Of a stretch of 64,000 nt of DNA, positions 12,760-24,610 are shown piece by piece. The stretch is from assembly GCF_964355755.1 (NCBI RefSeq), contig NC_092676.1, positions 13,128,288 to 13,192,287 on the forward strand. Reading direction: 5' to 3'. A program made the position numbers and the translations under genes. How positions within the stretch are numbered: position 1 is the first letter of the stretch; each line of letters begins with the position of its first letter. The stretch is from Antedon mediterranea (taxonomy: Eukaryota; Echinodermata; Crinoidea; Comatulida; Antedonidae). The notes below the pieces were generated by a model. The model was not told where the DNA came from, did not search any database, and saw nothing but the letters and a program-made list of their open reading frames with translations.

Positions 12760-13500
12760 AGCATTTCGATAAAACTTTTCACAAAAAACATCAAAGTGCA
12801 CAGAATAGCTTCAAATTGCATTTGGAGACGTTTTAGAGCATTTTGTGCATTTCGATAAAATGTGTTAACATAAAAAGACCAAAGTGTTTAGAATATCTTC
12901 AAATCACATTTGGAGACGTTTTAGACCATTTTTTGCATTTCGATGAAACTTGGTTACACAAAAACATCAAAGTGCTTAAAATCACATTTGAAACCGTTTT
13001 AGAGCATTTTGAGCATTTCGATAAAACTTTTCACACAAAAACATCAAAGTGTACAAAATAGCTTCAAATCGCATTTAGAGACGTTTTAGACCATTTTGTG
13101 CATTTCGAAAAAAATTGTTAACATAAAAAGACCAAAGTGTTTAGAATATCTCCAAATCGCATTTGGAGACGTTTTAGACCATTTTGTGCATTTCGATGAA
13201 ACTTGGTTACACAAAAACATCAAAGTGCTTAAAATCACATTTGAAACCGTTTTAGAGCATTTTTAGCATTTCGATAATACTTTTCACACAAAAACATCAA
13301 AGTGTACAAAATAGCTTCAAATCGCATTTGGAGACGTTTTAGACCATTTTGTGCATTTCGATGAAACTTGGTTACACAAAAACATCAAAGTGCTTAAAAT
13401 CACATTTGAAACCGTTTTAGACCATTTTGAGCATTTCGATAAAACTTTTCACACAAAAAAATCAAAGTGCACAAAATAGCTTCAAATCGCATTTGGAGAC

Positions 13501-15270
13501 GTTTTAGACAATTTTGTGCATTTTGAAAAAATTTGTTAACATAAAAAGACCAAAGTGTTTAGAATATCTCCAAATCGCATTTGGAGACGTTTTAAACCAT
13601 TTTGTGCATTTCGATGGAACTTGGTTACACAAAAACATCAAAGTGCTTAAAATCACATTTAAAACCGTTTTAGAGCATTTTGAGCATTTCGATAAAACTT
13701 TTCACACAAAAACATCAAAGTGTACAAAATAGCTTCAAATCGCATTTAGAGACGTTTTAGACCATTTTGTGCATTTCGATAAAACTTTTCACACAAAAAC
13801 ATCAAATTGCACAAATAGCTTAATACCGTGTTTGAAATCGTTTTAAACCACTTTGAGCATGTCGATAAAACTTTTCACAAAAAAACATCAAAGTGCACAG
13901 AATAGCTTCAAATCGCATTTGGAGACGTTTTAAACCATTTTGTGCATTTCGATAAAACTTTTCACATAAAAACAACAAAGTGTACAAAATAGCTTCAAAT
14001 CGCATTTGGAGACGTTTTAGACCATTTTGTGCATTTCGATGAAACTTGGTTACACAAAAACATCAAAGTGCTTAAAATCACATTTGAAACCGTTTTAGAG
14101 CATTTTGAGCATTTCGATAAAACTTTTCACACAAAAACATCAAAGTGTACAAAATAGCTTCAAATCACATTTGAAACCGTTTTAGACCATATTGAGCATT
14201 TCGATAAAACTTTTCACACAAAAACATCAAAGTGTACAAAATAGCTTCAAATCGCATTTGGAGACGTTTTAGACCATTTTGTGTATTTCGATGAAACTTG
14301 GTTACACAAAAACATCAAAGTGCTTAAAATCACATTTGAAAGCGTTTTAGAGCATTTTTAGCATTTCGATAATACTTTTCACACAAAAACATCAAAGTGT
14401 ACAAAATAGCTTCAAATCGCATTTGGAGACGTTTTAGACCATTTTGTGCATTTCGATGAAACTTGGTTACACAAAAACATCAAAGTGCTTAAAATCACAT
14501 TTAAAACAGTTTTAGAGCATTTTGAGCATTTCGATAAAACTTTTCACACAAAAACATCAAAGTGTACAAAATAGCTTCAAATCGCATTTAAAGAGGTTTT
14601 AGACCATTTTGTGCATTTCGATAAAACTTTTCACACAAAAACATCAAAGTGTACAAAATAGCTTCAAATCGCATTTAGAGACGTTTTAGACCATCTTGTG
14701 CATTTCGATAAAACTTTTCACACAAAAACATCAAATTGCACAAAATAGCTTAATATCGTGTTTGAAAACGTTTTAAACCATTTTGAGCATGTCGATAAAA
14801 CTTTTCACACAAAAATATCAAAGTGCACAGAATATCTTCAAATCGCATTTGGAGACGTTTTAGACCATTTTGTGCATTTCGAAAAAATTTGTTAACATAA
14901 AAAGACCAAAGTGTTTAGAATATCTCCAAATCGCATTTGGAGACGTTTTAGACCATTTTGTGCATTTCAATGAAACTTGGTTACACAAAAACATCAAAGT
15001 GCTTAAAATCACATTCGAAACCGTTTTAGAGCATTTTTAGCATTTCGATAATACTTTTCACACAAAAACATCAAAGTGTACAAAATAGCTTCAAATCGCA
15101 TTTGGAGACGTTTTAGACCATTTTGTGCATTTCGATGAAACTTGGTTACACAAAAACATCAAAGTGCTTAAAATCACATTTGAAACCGTTTTAGACCATT
15201 TTGAGCATTTCGATATAACTTTTCACACAAAAAAATCAAAGTGCACAAAATAGCTTCAAATCGCATTTGG
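13501..15270 (+). repeat. Mixed satellite segment with blocks shared at 41.5-42.1 and 32.0-32.7 kb
   Basis: It opens with a type III, II, VI, I, V, IV run from 13501. About 14240-14840 is collinear with about 41470-42070 (offset 27,231), sharing TTTAAAACAGTTTT, TTTAAAGAGGTTTT and GACCATCTTG. From about 14860 the sequence matches 32006 onward (offset 17,146), sharing TTTCAATGAAAC (14965 and 32111). Both switches are at monomer-like joints. No gene is present. Confidence 0.78.
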
Positions 15271-15590
15271 AGACGTTTTAGACTATTTTGTGCATTTCGA
15301 AAAAATTTGTTAACATAAAAAGACCAAAGTGTTTAGAATAACTCCAAATCGCATTTGGAGACGTTTTAAACCATTTTGTGCATTTCGATGGAACTTGGTT
15401 ACACAAAAACATCAAAGTGCTTAAAATCACATTTAAAACCATTTTAGAGCATTTTGAGCATTTCGATAAAACTTTTCACACAAAAACATCAAAGTGTACA
15501 AAATAGCTTCAAATCGCATTTAGAGAGGTTTTAGACCATTTTGTGCATTTCGATAAAACTTTTCACACAAAAACATCAAAGTGTACAAAA
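14860..15590 (+). repeat. Block F, copy 1
   Basis: It is collinear with about 32006-32735 at an offset of 17,146 bp. Two private variants support this: TTTCAATGAAAC (14965) and AGAATAACTCC (15335, against 32481), which are otherwise rare in the window. Confidence 0.75.
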
Positions 15591-17872
15591 TAGCTTCAAA
15601 TCGCATTTAGAGACGTTTTAGACCATTTTGTGCATTTCGATAAAACTTTTCACAGAAAAACATCAAATTGCACAAAATAGCTTAATACCGTGTTTGAAAT
15701 CGTTTTAAACCATTTTGAGCATGTCGATAAAACTTTTCACAAAAAAACATCAAAGTGCACAGAATAGCTTCAAATCGCATTTGGAGACGTTTTAAACCAT
15801 TTTGAGCATTTCGATAAAACTTTTCACACAAAAACATCAAAGTGTACAAAATAGCTTCAAATCGCATTTAGAGAGGTTTTAGACCATTTTGTGCATTTCG
15901 ATAAAACTTTTCACACAAAAACATCAAATTGCACAAAATAGCTTAATATCGTGTTTGAAAACGTTTTAAACCATTTTGAGCATGTCGATAAAACTTTTCA
16001 CACAAAAATATCAAAGCGCACAGAATATCTTCAAATCGCATTTAGAGACGTTTTAGACCATTTTGTGCATTTCGAAAAAATTTGTTAACATAAAAAGACC
16101 AAAGTGTTTAGAATATCTCCAAATCGCATTTGGAGACGTTTTAGACCATTTTGTGCATTTCGATGAAACTTGGTTACACAAAAACATCAAAGTGCTTAAA
16201 ATCACATTTAAAACCGTTTTAGAGCGTTTTGAGCATTTCGATAAACTTTTTACACAAAAACATCAAAGTGCACAAAATAGCTTCAAATCGCATTTAGGGA
16301 TGTTTTAGACCATTTTGTGCATTTCGATAAAACTTTTCACACAAAAACATCAAATTGCACAAAATAGCTTAATACCGTGTTTGAAATCATTTTAAACCAT
16401 TTTGAGCATGTCGATAAAACTTTTCACACAAAAACATCAAAGTGCACAGAATATCTTCAAATCGCATTTAGAGACGTTTTAGACCATTTTGTGCATTTCG
16501 AAAAAATTTGTTAACATAAAAAGACCAAAGTGTTTAGAATATCTCCAAATCGCATTTGGAGACGTTTTAGACCATTTTGTGCATTTCGATGAAAATTGGT
16601 TACACAAAAACATCAAAGTGCTTAAAATCACATTTGAAACCGTTTTAGAGCATTTTGAGCATTTCGATAAAACTTTTCACACAAAAACATCAAAGTGTAC
16701 AAAATAGCTTCAAATCGCATTTGGAGACGTTTTAGACCATTTTGTGCATTTCGATGAAACTTGGTTACACAAAAACATCAAAGTGCTTAAAATTACATTT
16801 GAAAGCGTTTTAGAGCATTTTGAGCATTTCGATAATACTTTTCACACAAAAACATCAAAGTGTACAAAATAGCTTCAAATCGCATTTGGAGACGTTTTAG
16901 ACCATTTTGTGCATTTCGATGAAACTTGGTTACACAAAAACATCAAAGTGCTTAAAATCACATTTGAAACCGTTTTAGACCATTTTGAGCGTTTCGATAA
17001 AACTTTTCACACAAAAACATCAAAGTGCACAAAATAGCTTCAAATCGCATTTGGAGACGTTTTAGACTATTTTGTGCATTTCGAAAAAATTTGTTAACAT
17101 AAAAAGACCAAAGTGTTTAGAATATCTCCAAATCGCATTTGGAGACGTTTTAAACCATTTTGTGCATTTCGATGGAACTTGGTTACACAAAAACATCAAA
17201 GTGCTTAAAATCACATTTAAAACCGTTTTAGAGCATTTTGAGCATTTCGATAAAACTTTTCACACAAAAACATCAAAGTGTACAAAATAGCTTCAAATCG
17301 CATTTAGAGACGTTTTAGACCATTTTGTGCATTTTGATAAAACTTTTCACACAAAAACATCAAATTGCACAAAATAGCTTAATATTGTGTTTGAAAACGT
17401 TTTAAACCATTTTGAGCATGTCGATAAAACTTTTCACACAAAAATATCAAAGTGCCCAGAATATCTTCAAATCGCATTTAGAGACGTTTTAGACCATTTT
17501 GTGCATTTCGAAAAAATTTGTTAACATAAAAAGACCAAAGTGTTTAGATTATCTCCAAATCGCATTTGGAGACGTTTTAGACCATTTTGTGTTTTTCGAA
17601 AAAACTTTTCACACAAAAACATCAAAGTGTACAAAATTGCTTCAAATCGCATTTAGAGAGGTTTTAGACCATTTTGTGCATTTCGATAAAACTTTTCACA
17701 CAAAAACATCAAAGTGCACAGAATATCTTAATACCGTGTCTGAAATCGTTTTAAACCATTTTGAGCATGTCGATAAAACTTTTCACACAAAAACATCAAA
17801 GTGCACAGAATATCTTCAAATCGCATTTAGAGACGTTTTAGACCATTTTGTGCATTTCGAAAAAATTTGTTA
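15271..17872 (+). repeat. Block B, copy 1 (recombinant)
   Basis: It matches block B copy 2 around 15680-16390 at an offset of 19,860 bp and shares the private CAAAGCGCAC variant (16014 and 35874). Near 16390 it switches to a block D or E-like stretch (ATCATTTTAAACC, type III at 16476). It returns near 16790 with AAAATTACATTTGAAAGCG. It ends with the 427 + 349 bp multimers from 17059. Confidence 0.78.
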
Positions 17873-18400
17873 ACATAAAAAGACCAAAGTGTTTAGAATA
17901 TCTCCAAATCGCATTTGGAGACGTTTTAGACCATTTTGTGCATTTCGATGAAACTTGGTTACACAAAAACATCAAAGTGCTTAAAATCACATTTGAAACC
18001 GTTTTAGAGCATTTTTAACATTTCGATAATACTTTTCACACAAAAACATCAAAGTGTACAAAATAGCTTCAAATCGCATTTGGAGACGTTTTAGACCATT
18101 TTGTGCATTTCGATGAAACTTGGTTACACAAAAACATCAAAGTGCTTAAAATCACATTTGAAACCGTTTTAGAGCATTTTGAGCATTTCGATAAAACTTT
18201 TCACACAAAAAAATCAAAGTGCACAAAATAGCTTCAAATCGCATTTAGAGAGGTTTTAGACAATTTTGTGCATTTCGATAAAACTTTTCACACAAAAACA
18301 TCAAAGTGTACAAAATAGCTTCAAATTGCATTTAGAGACGTTTTAGACCATTTTGTGCATTTCGATAAAACTTTTCACACAAAAACATCAAATTGCACAA

Positions 18401-18440
18401 AATCGTTTTAAACCATTTTAAATCGTTTTAAACCATTTTG
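18401..18440 (+). repeat. Block C marker: 20-bp microduplication (copy 4)
   Basis: This has the same 2 x 20 bp structure and is followed by GCATGTCGAT and the full GTGCACAGAATAGC junction. Confidence 0.88.
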
Positions 18441-19076
18441 AGCATGTCGATAAAACTTTTCACAAAAAACATCAAAGTGCACAGAATAGCTTCAAATTGC
18501 ATTTGGAGACGTTTTAGAGCATTTTGTGCATTTCGATAAAATGTGTTAACATAAAAAGACCAAAGTGTTTAGAATATCTTCAAATCACATTTGGAGACGT
18601 TTTAGACCATTTTTTGCATTTCGATGAAACTTGGTTACACAAAAACATCAAAGTGCTTAAAATCACATTTGAAACCGTTTTAGAGCATTTTGAGCATTTC
18701 GATAAAACTTTTCACACAAAAACATCAAAGTGTACAAAATAGCTTCAAATCGCATTTAGAGACGTTTTAGACCATTTTTTGCATTTCGATGAAACTTGGT
18801 TACACAAAAACATCAAAGTGCTTAAAATCACATTTATAACCGTTTTAGAGCGTTTTTAGCATTTCGATAAAACTTTTCACACAAAAACATCAAAGTGTAC
18901 AAAATAGCTTCAAATCGCATTTAGAGAGGTTTTAGACAATTTTGTGCATTTCGATAAAACTTCTCACACAAAAACATCAAAGTGTACAAAATAGCTTCAA
19001 ATTGCATTTAGAGACGTTTTAGACCATTTTGTGCATTTCGATAAAACTTTTCACACAAAAACATCAAATTGCACAA

Positions 19077-19116
19077 AATCGTTTTAAACCATTTTAAATC
19101 GTTTTAAACCATTTTG
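19077..19116 (+). repeat. Block C marker: 20-bp microduplication (copy 5)
   Basis: This has the same structure, followed near 19146 by the shortened CAAAGTGTTTAGAATATC junction. Confidence 0.88.
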
Positions 19117-20552
19117 AGCATTTCGATAAAACTTTTCACAAAAAACATCAAAGTGTTTAGAATATCTTCAAATCACATTTGGAGACGTTTTAGACCATTT
19201 TTTGCATTTCGATGAAACTTGGTTACACAAAAACATCAAAGTGCTTAAAATCACATTTGAAACCGTTTTAGAGCATTTTGAGCATTTCGATAAAACTTTT
19301 CACACAAAAACATCAAAGTGTACAAAATAGCTTCAAATCGCATTTAGAGACGTTTTAGACCATTTTGTGCATTTCGAAAAAATTTGTTAACATAAAAAGA
19401 CCAAAGTGTTTAGAATATCCCCAAATCGCATTTGGAGACGTTTTAGACCATTTTGTGCATTTCGATGAAACTTGGTTACACAAAAACATCAAAGTGCTTA
19501 AAATCACATTTGAAACCGTTTTAGAGCATTTTTAGCATTTCGATAATACTTTTCATACAAAAACATCAAAGTGTACAAAATAGCTTCAAATCGCATTTGG
19601 AGACGTTTTAGACCATTTTGTGCATTTCGATGAAACTTGGTTACACAAAAACATCAAAGTGCTTAAAATCACATTTGAAACCGTTTTAGACCATTTTGAG
19701 CATTTCGATAAAACTTTTCACACAAAAAAATCAAAGTGCACAAAATAGCTTCAAATCGCATTTGGAGACGTTTTAGACTATTTTGTGCATTTTGAAAAAA
19801 TTTGTTAACATAAAAAGACCAAAGTGTTTAGAATATCTCCAAATCGCATTTGGAGACGTTTTAAACCATTTTGTGCATTTCGATGGAACTTGGTTACACA
19901 AAAACATCAAAGTGCTTAAAATCACATTTAAAACCGTTTTAGAGCATTTTGAGCATATCGATAAAACTTTTCACACAAAAACATCAAAGTGTACAAAATA
20001 GCTTCAAATCGCATTTAGAGAGGTTTTAGACCATTTTGTGCATTTCGATAAAACTTTTCACACAAAAACATCAAAGTGTACAAAATAGCTTCAAATCGCA
20101 TTTAGAGACGTTTTAGACCATTTTGTGCATTTCGATAAAACTTTTCACACAAAAACATCAAATTGCACAAAATAGGTTAATATCGTGTTTGAAAACGTTT
20201 TAAACCATTTTGAGCATGTCGATAAAACTTTTCACAAAAAAATATCAAAGTGCACAGAATATCTTCAAATCGCATTTAGAGACGTTTTAGACCATTTTGT
20301 GCATTTCGATGAAACTTGGTTACACAAAAACATCAAAGTGCTTAAAATCACATTTAAAACCGTTTTAGAGCGTTTTGAGCATTTCGATAAACTTTTTACA
20401 CAAAAACATCAAAGTGCACAAAATAGCTTCAAATCGCATTTAGAGATGTTTTAGACCATTTTGTGCATTTCGATAAAACTTTTCACACAAAAACATCAAA
20501 GTGCACAGAATATCTTCAAATCGCATTTAGAGACGTTTTAGACTATTTTGTG

Positions 20553-23500
20553 CATTTCGAAAAAAATTGTTAACATAAAAAGACCAAAGTGTTTAGAATA
20601 TCTCCAAATCGCATTTGGAGACGTTTTAAACCATTTTGTGCATTTCGATGGAACTTGGTTACACAAAAACATCAAAGTGCTTAAAATCACATTTAAAACC
20701 GTTTTAGAGCATTTTTAGCATTTCGATAAAACTTTTCACACAAAAACATCAAAGTGTACAAAATAGCTTCAAATCGCATTTGGAGACGTTTTAGACCATT
20801 TTGTGCATTTCGATGAAACTTGGTTACACAAAAACATGAAATTGCTTAAAATCACATTTGAAACCGTTTTAGACCATTTTGAGCATTTCGATAAAACTTT
20901 TCACACAAAAAAATCAAAGTGCACAAAATAGCTTCAAATCGCATTTGGAGACGTTTTAGACTATTTTGTGCATTTTGAACAAATTTGTTAACATAAAAAG
21001 ACCAAAGTGTTTAGAATATCTCCAAATCGCATTTGGAGACGTTTTAAACCATTTTGTGCATTTCGATGAAACTTGGTTACACAAAAACATCAAAGTGCTT
21101 AAAATCACATTTAAAACCGTTTTAGAGCATTTTGAGCATTTCGATAAAACTTTTCACACAAAAACATCAAATTGCACAAAATAGCTTAATACCGTGTTTG
21201 AAATCGTTTTAAACCATTTTGAGCATGTCGATAAAACTTTACACAAAAAAACATCAAAGTGCACAGAATAGCTTCAAATCGCATTTGGAGACGTTTTAAA
21301 CCATTTTGTGCATTTCAATAAAACTTTTCACATAAAAACAACAAAGTGTACAAAATAGCTTCAAATCGCATTTAAAGACGTTTTAGACCATTTTGGGCAT
21401 TTCGATGAAACTTGGTTACACAAATACATAAAAATGCTTAAAATCACATTTCAAACCGTTTTAGAGCATTTTGAGCATTTCGATAAAACTTTTCACACAA
21501 AAACATCAAAGTGCACAAAATAGCTTCAAATCGCATTTAGAGATGTTTTAGACCATTTTGTGCAATTCGATAAAACTTTTCACACAAAAACATCAAATTG
21601 CACAAAATAGCTTAATATCGTGTTTGAAAACGTTTTAGACCATTTTGAGCATGTCGATAAAACTTTTCATACAAAAACATAAAAGTGAACAGAATAGCTT
21701 CAAATTGCATTTGGAGACGTTTTAGAGCATTTTGTGCATTTCGATAAAATGTGTTAACATAAAAAGACCAAAGTGTTTAGAATATCTTCAAATCACATTT
21801 GGAGACGTTTTAGACCATTTTTTGCATTTCGATGAAACTTGGTTACACAAAAACATCAAAGTGCTTAAAATCACATTTAAAACCGTTTTAGAGCATTTTG
21901 AGCATTTCGATAAAACTTTTCACACAAAAACATCAAAGTGTACAAAATAGCTTCAAATCGCATTTAGAGAGGTTTTAGACCATTTTGTGCATTTCGATAA
22001 AACTTTTCACACAAAAACATCAAAGTGTACAAAATAACTTCAAATCGTATTTAGAGACGTTTTAGACCATTTTGTGCATTTTGATAAAACTTTTCACACA
22101 AAAACATCAAATTGCACAAAATAGCTTAATATCGTGTTTGAAAACGTTTTAAACCATTTTGAGCATGTCGATAAAACTTTTCACACAAAAATATCAAAGT
22201 GCACAGAATATCTTCAAATCGCATTTAGAGACGTTTTAGACCATTTTGTGCATTTCGAAAAAATTAGTTAACATAAAAAGACCAAAGTGTTTAGAATATC
22301 TCCAAATCGCATTTGGAGACGTTTTAGACCATTTTGTGTTTTTCGAAAAAACTTTTCACACAAAAACATCAAAGTGTACAAAATTCCTTCAAATCGCATT
22401 TGGAGACGTTTTAGACCATTTTGTGATTTTCGAAAAACTTTTCACACAAAAACATCAAAGTGTAGAAAATTGCTTCAAATCGCATTTAGAGATGTTTTAG
22501 AGCATTTTGTGCATTTCGAAAAAATTTGTTAACATAAAAAGACCAAAGTGTTTAGAATATCTCCAAATCGCATTTGGAGACGTTTTAGACCATTTTGTGC
22601 ATTTCGATGACACTTGGTTACACAAAAACATCAAAGTGCTTAAAATCACATTTAAAACCGTTTTAGAGCGTTTTGAGCATTTCGATAAACTTTTCAAACA
22701 AAAACATCAAAGTGTACAAAATAGCTTCAAATCGTATTTGGAGACGTTTTAGACCATTTTGTGCGTTTCGATGAATCTTGGTTACACAAAAACATCAAAG
22801 TGCTTAAAATCAAATTTAAAACCGTTTTAGTGCATTTTGAGCATTTCGATAAAACTTTTCACACAAAAACATCAAAGTGCACAAAATAGCTTCAAATCGC
22901 ATTTAGAGATGTTTTAGACCATTTTGTGCGTTTCGATAAAACTTTTCACACAAAAACATCAAATTGCACAAAATAGCTTAATATCGTGTTTGAAAACGTT
23001 TTAGACCATTTTGAGCATGTCGATAAAACTTTTCACACAAAAACATAAAAGTGCACAGAATAGCTTCAAATCGCATTTGGAGACGTTTTAGACCATTTTG
23101 TGCATTTCGAAAAAACTTTTTAACATAAAAACACCAAAGTGCTTAGAATAGCTTCAAATCGCATTTGGAGACGTTTTAGACCATTTTGTGCATTTCGATG
23201 AAACTTGGTTACACAAAAACATCAAAGTGCTTAAAATCACATTTGAAACCGTTTTAGAGCATTTTGAGCATTTCGATAAAACTTTTCACACAAAAACATC
23301 AAAGTGTACAAAATAGCTTCAAATCACATTTGAAACCGTTTTAGACCATTTTGAGCATTTCGATAAAACTTTTCACACAAAAACATCAAAGTGTACAAAA
23401 TAGCTTCAAATCGCATTTGGAGACGTTTTAGACCATTTTGTGCATTTCGATGAAACTTGGTTACACAAAAACATCAAAGTGCTTAAAATCACATTTGAAA

Positions 23501-24610
23501 CCGTTTTAGACCATTTTGAGCGTTTCGATAAAACTTTTCACACAAATAAATCAGAGTGCACAAAATAGCTTCAAATCACATTTTGAGACGTTTTAGACTA
23601 TTTTGTGCATTTCGAAAAAATTTGTTAACATAAAAAGACCAAAGTGTTTAGAATATCTCCAAATCGCATTTGGAGACGTTTTAAACCATTTTGTGCATTT
23701 CGATGGAACTTGGTTACACAAAAACACCAAAGTGCTTAAAATCACATTTAAAACCGTTTTAGAGCATTTTGAGCATTTCGATAAAACTTTTCACACAAAA
23801 ACATCAAAGTGTACAAAATAGCTTCAAATCGCATTTAGAGACGTTTTAGACCATTTTGTGCATTTTGATAAAACTTTTCACACAAAAACATCAAATTGCA
23901 CAAAATAGCTTAATATTGTGTTTGAAAACGTTTTAAACCATTTTGAGCATGTCGATAAAACTTTTCACACAAAAATATCAAAGTGCCCAGAATATCTTCA
24001 AATCGCATTTAGAGACGTTTTAGACCATTTTGTGCATTTCGAAAAAATTTGTTAACATAAAAAGACCAAAGTGTTTAGATTATCTCCAAATCGCATTTGG
24101 AGACGTTTTAGACCATTTTGTGTTTTTCGAAAAAACTTTTCACACAAAAACATCAAAGTGTACAAAATTGCTTCAAATCGCATTTAGAGAGGTTTTAGAC
24201 CATTTTGTGCATTTCGATAAAACTTTTCACACAAAAACATCAAAGTGCACAGAATATCTTAATACCGTGTCTGAAATCGTTTTAAACCATTTTGAGCATG
24301 TCGATAAAACTTTTCACACAAAAACATCAAAGTGCACAGAATATCTTCAAATCGCATTTAGAGACGTTTTAGACCATTTTGTGCATTTCGAAAAAATTTG
24401 TTAACATAAAAAGACCAAAGTGTTTAGAATATCTCCAAATCGCATTTGGAGACGTTTTAGACCATTTTGTGCATTTCGATGAAACTTGGTTACACAAAAA
24501 CATCAAAGTGCTTAAAATCACATTTGAAACCGTTTTAGAGCATTTTGAGCATTTCGATAAAACTTTTCACACAAAAACATCAAAGTGTACAAAATAGCTT
24601 CAAATCACAT
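20553..24610 (+). repeat. Block A, copy 3
   Basis: It is collinear with copy 2 over about 4 kb (offset 13,482 bp). The part from 22384 is collinear with copy 5 (offset 10,352 bp). Type III anchors at 21719, 22233, 22494, 23590, 24017 and 24366 keep the same spacings as copy 2. Private changes include TTAGTTAAC near 22265 and AACACCAAAG near 23724. Confidence 0.85.

Larger units (their letters stand above)
11735..13088 (+). repeat. 677-bp tandem duplication
   Basis: CGATAAAATGTGTTAAC intermediates start at 12153 and 12830, the microduplications at 12043 and 12720, and GTTTTAGAGCATTTTTAGC at 11808 and 12485. All three pairs are 677 bp apart. Outer boundaries are approximate because both ends merge into related monomers. 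Confidence 0.8.
11121..13500 (+). repeat. Block C-rich segment with 677-bp tandem duplication
   Basis: Two block C cores begin at 12043 and 12720, exactly 677 bp apart. Copy extents are about 11735-12411 and 12412-13088. Differences include GACCATTTT near 11895 against GACAATTTT near 12572. Single-copy indels are an extra A near 11398 (GACACATTTT) and a seven-T run near 12415. The remainder is ordinary type I, II, III and VI monomers. Confidence 0.8.
17873..20552 (+). repeat. Block C-rich segment
   Basis: It contains block C cores at 18401 and 19077. The second has the shortened junction in which CAAAAAACATCAAAGTG is followed directly by TTTAGAATATCTTC, omitting about one monomer. The E-like GTGTTTGAAAAC...CACAAAAAAATATC segment begins near 20185 and resembles 43269 and 63150. 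No gene or unique sequence is visible. Confidence 0.78.

Noticed and set aside
13820-14005. Minus-strand 61-codon frames starting with ATG (also at 15682, 27635, 30626, 45372, 47831, 57514)
   Set aside because: They begin at the reverse complement of CAAATCGCAT and read through type IV/V monomers. Their recurrence follows block B and related copies, and the residues are only satellite translated backwards.
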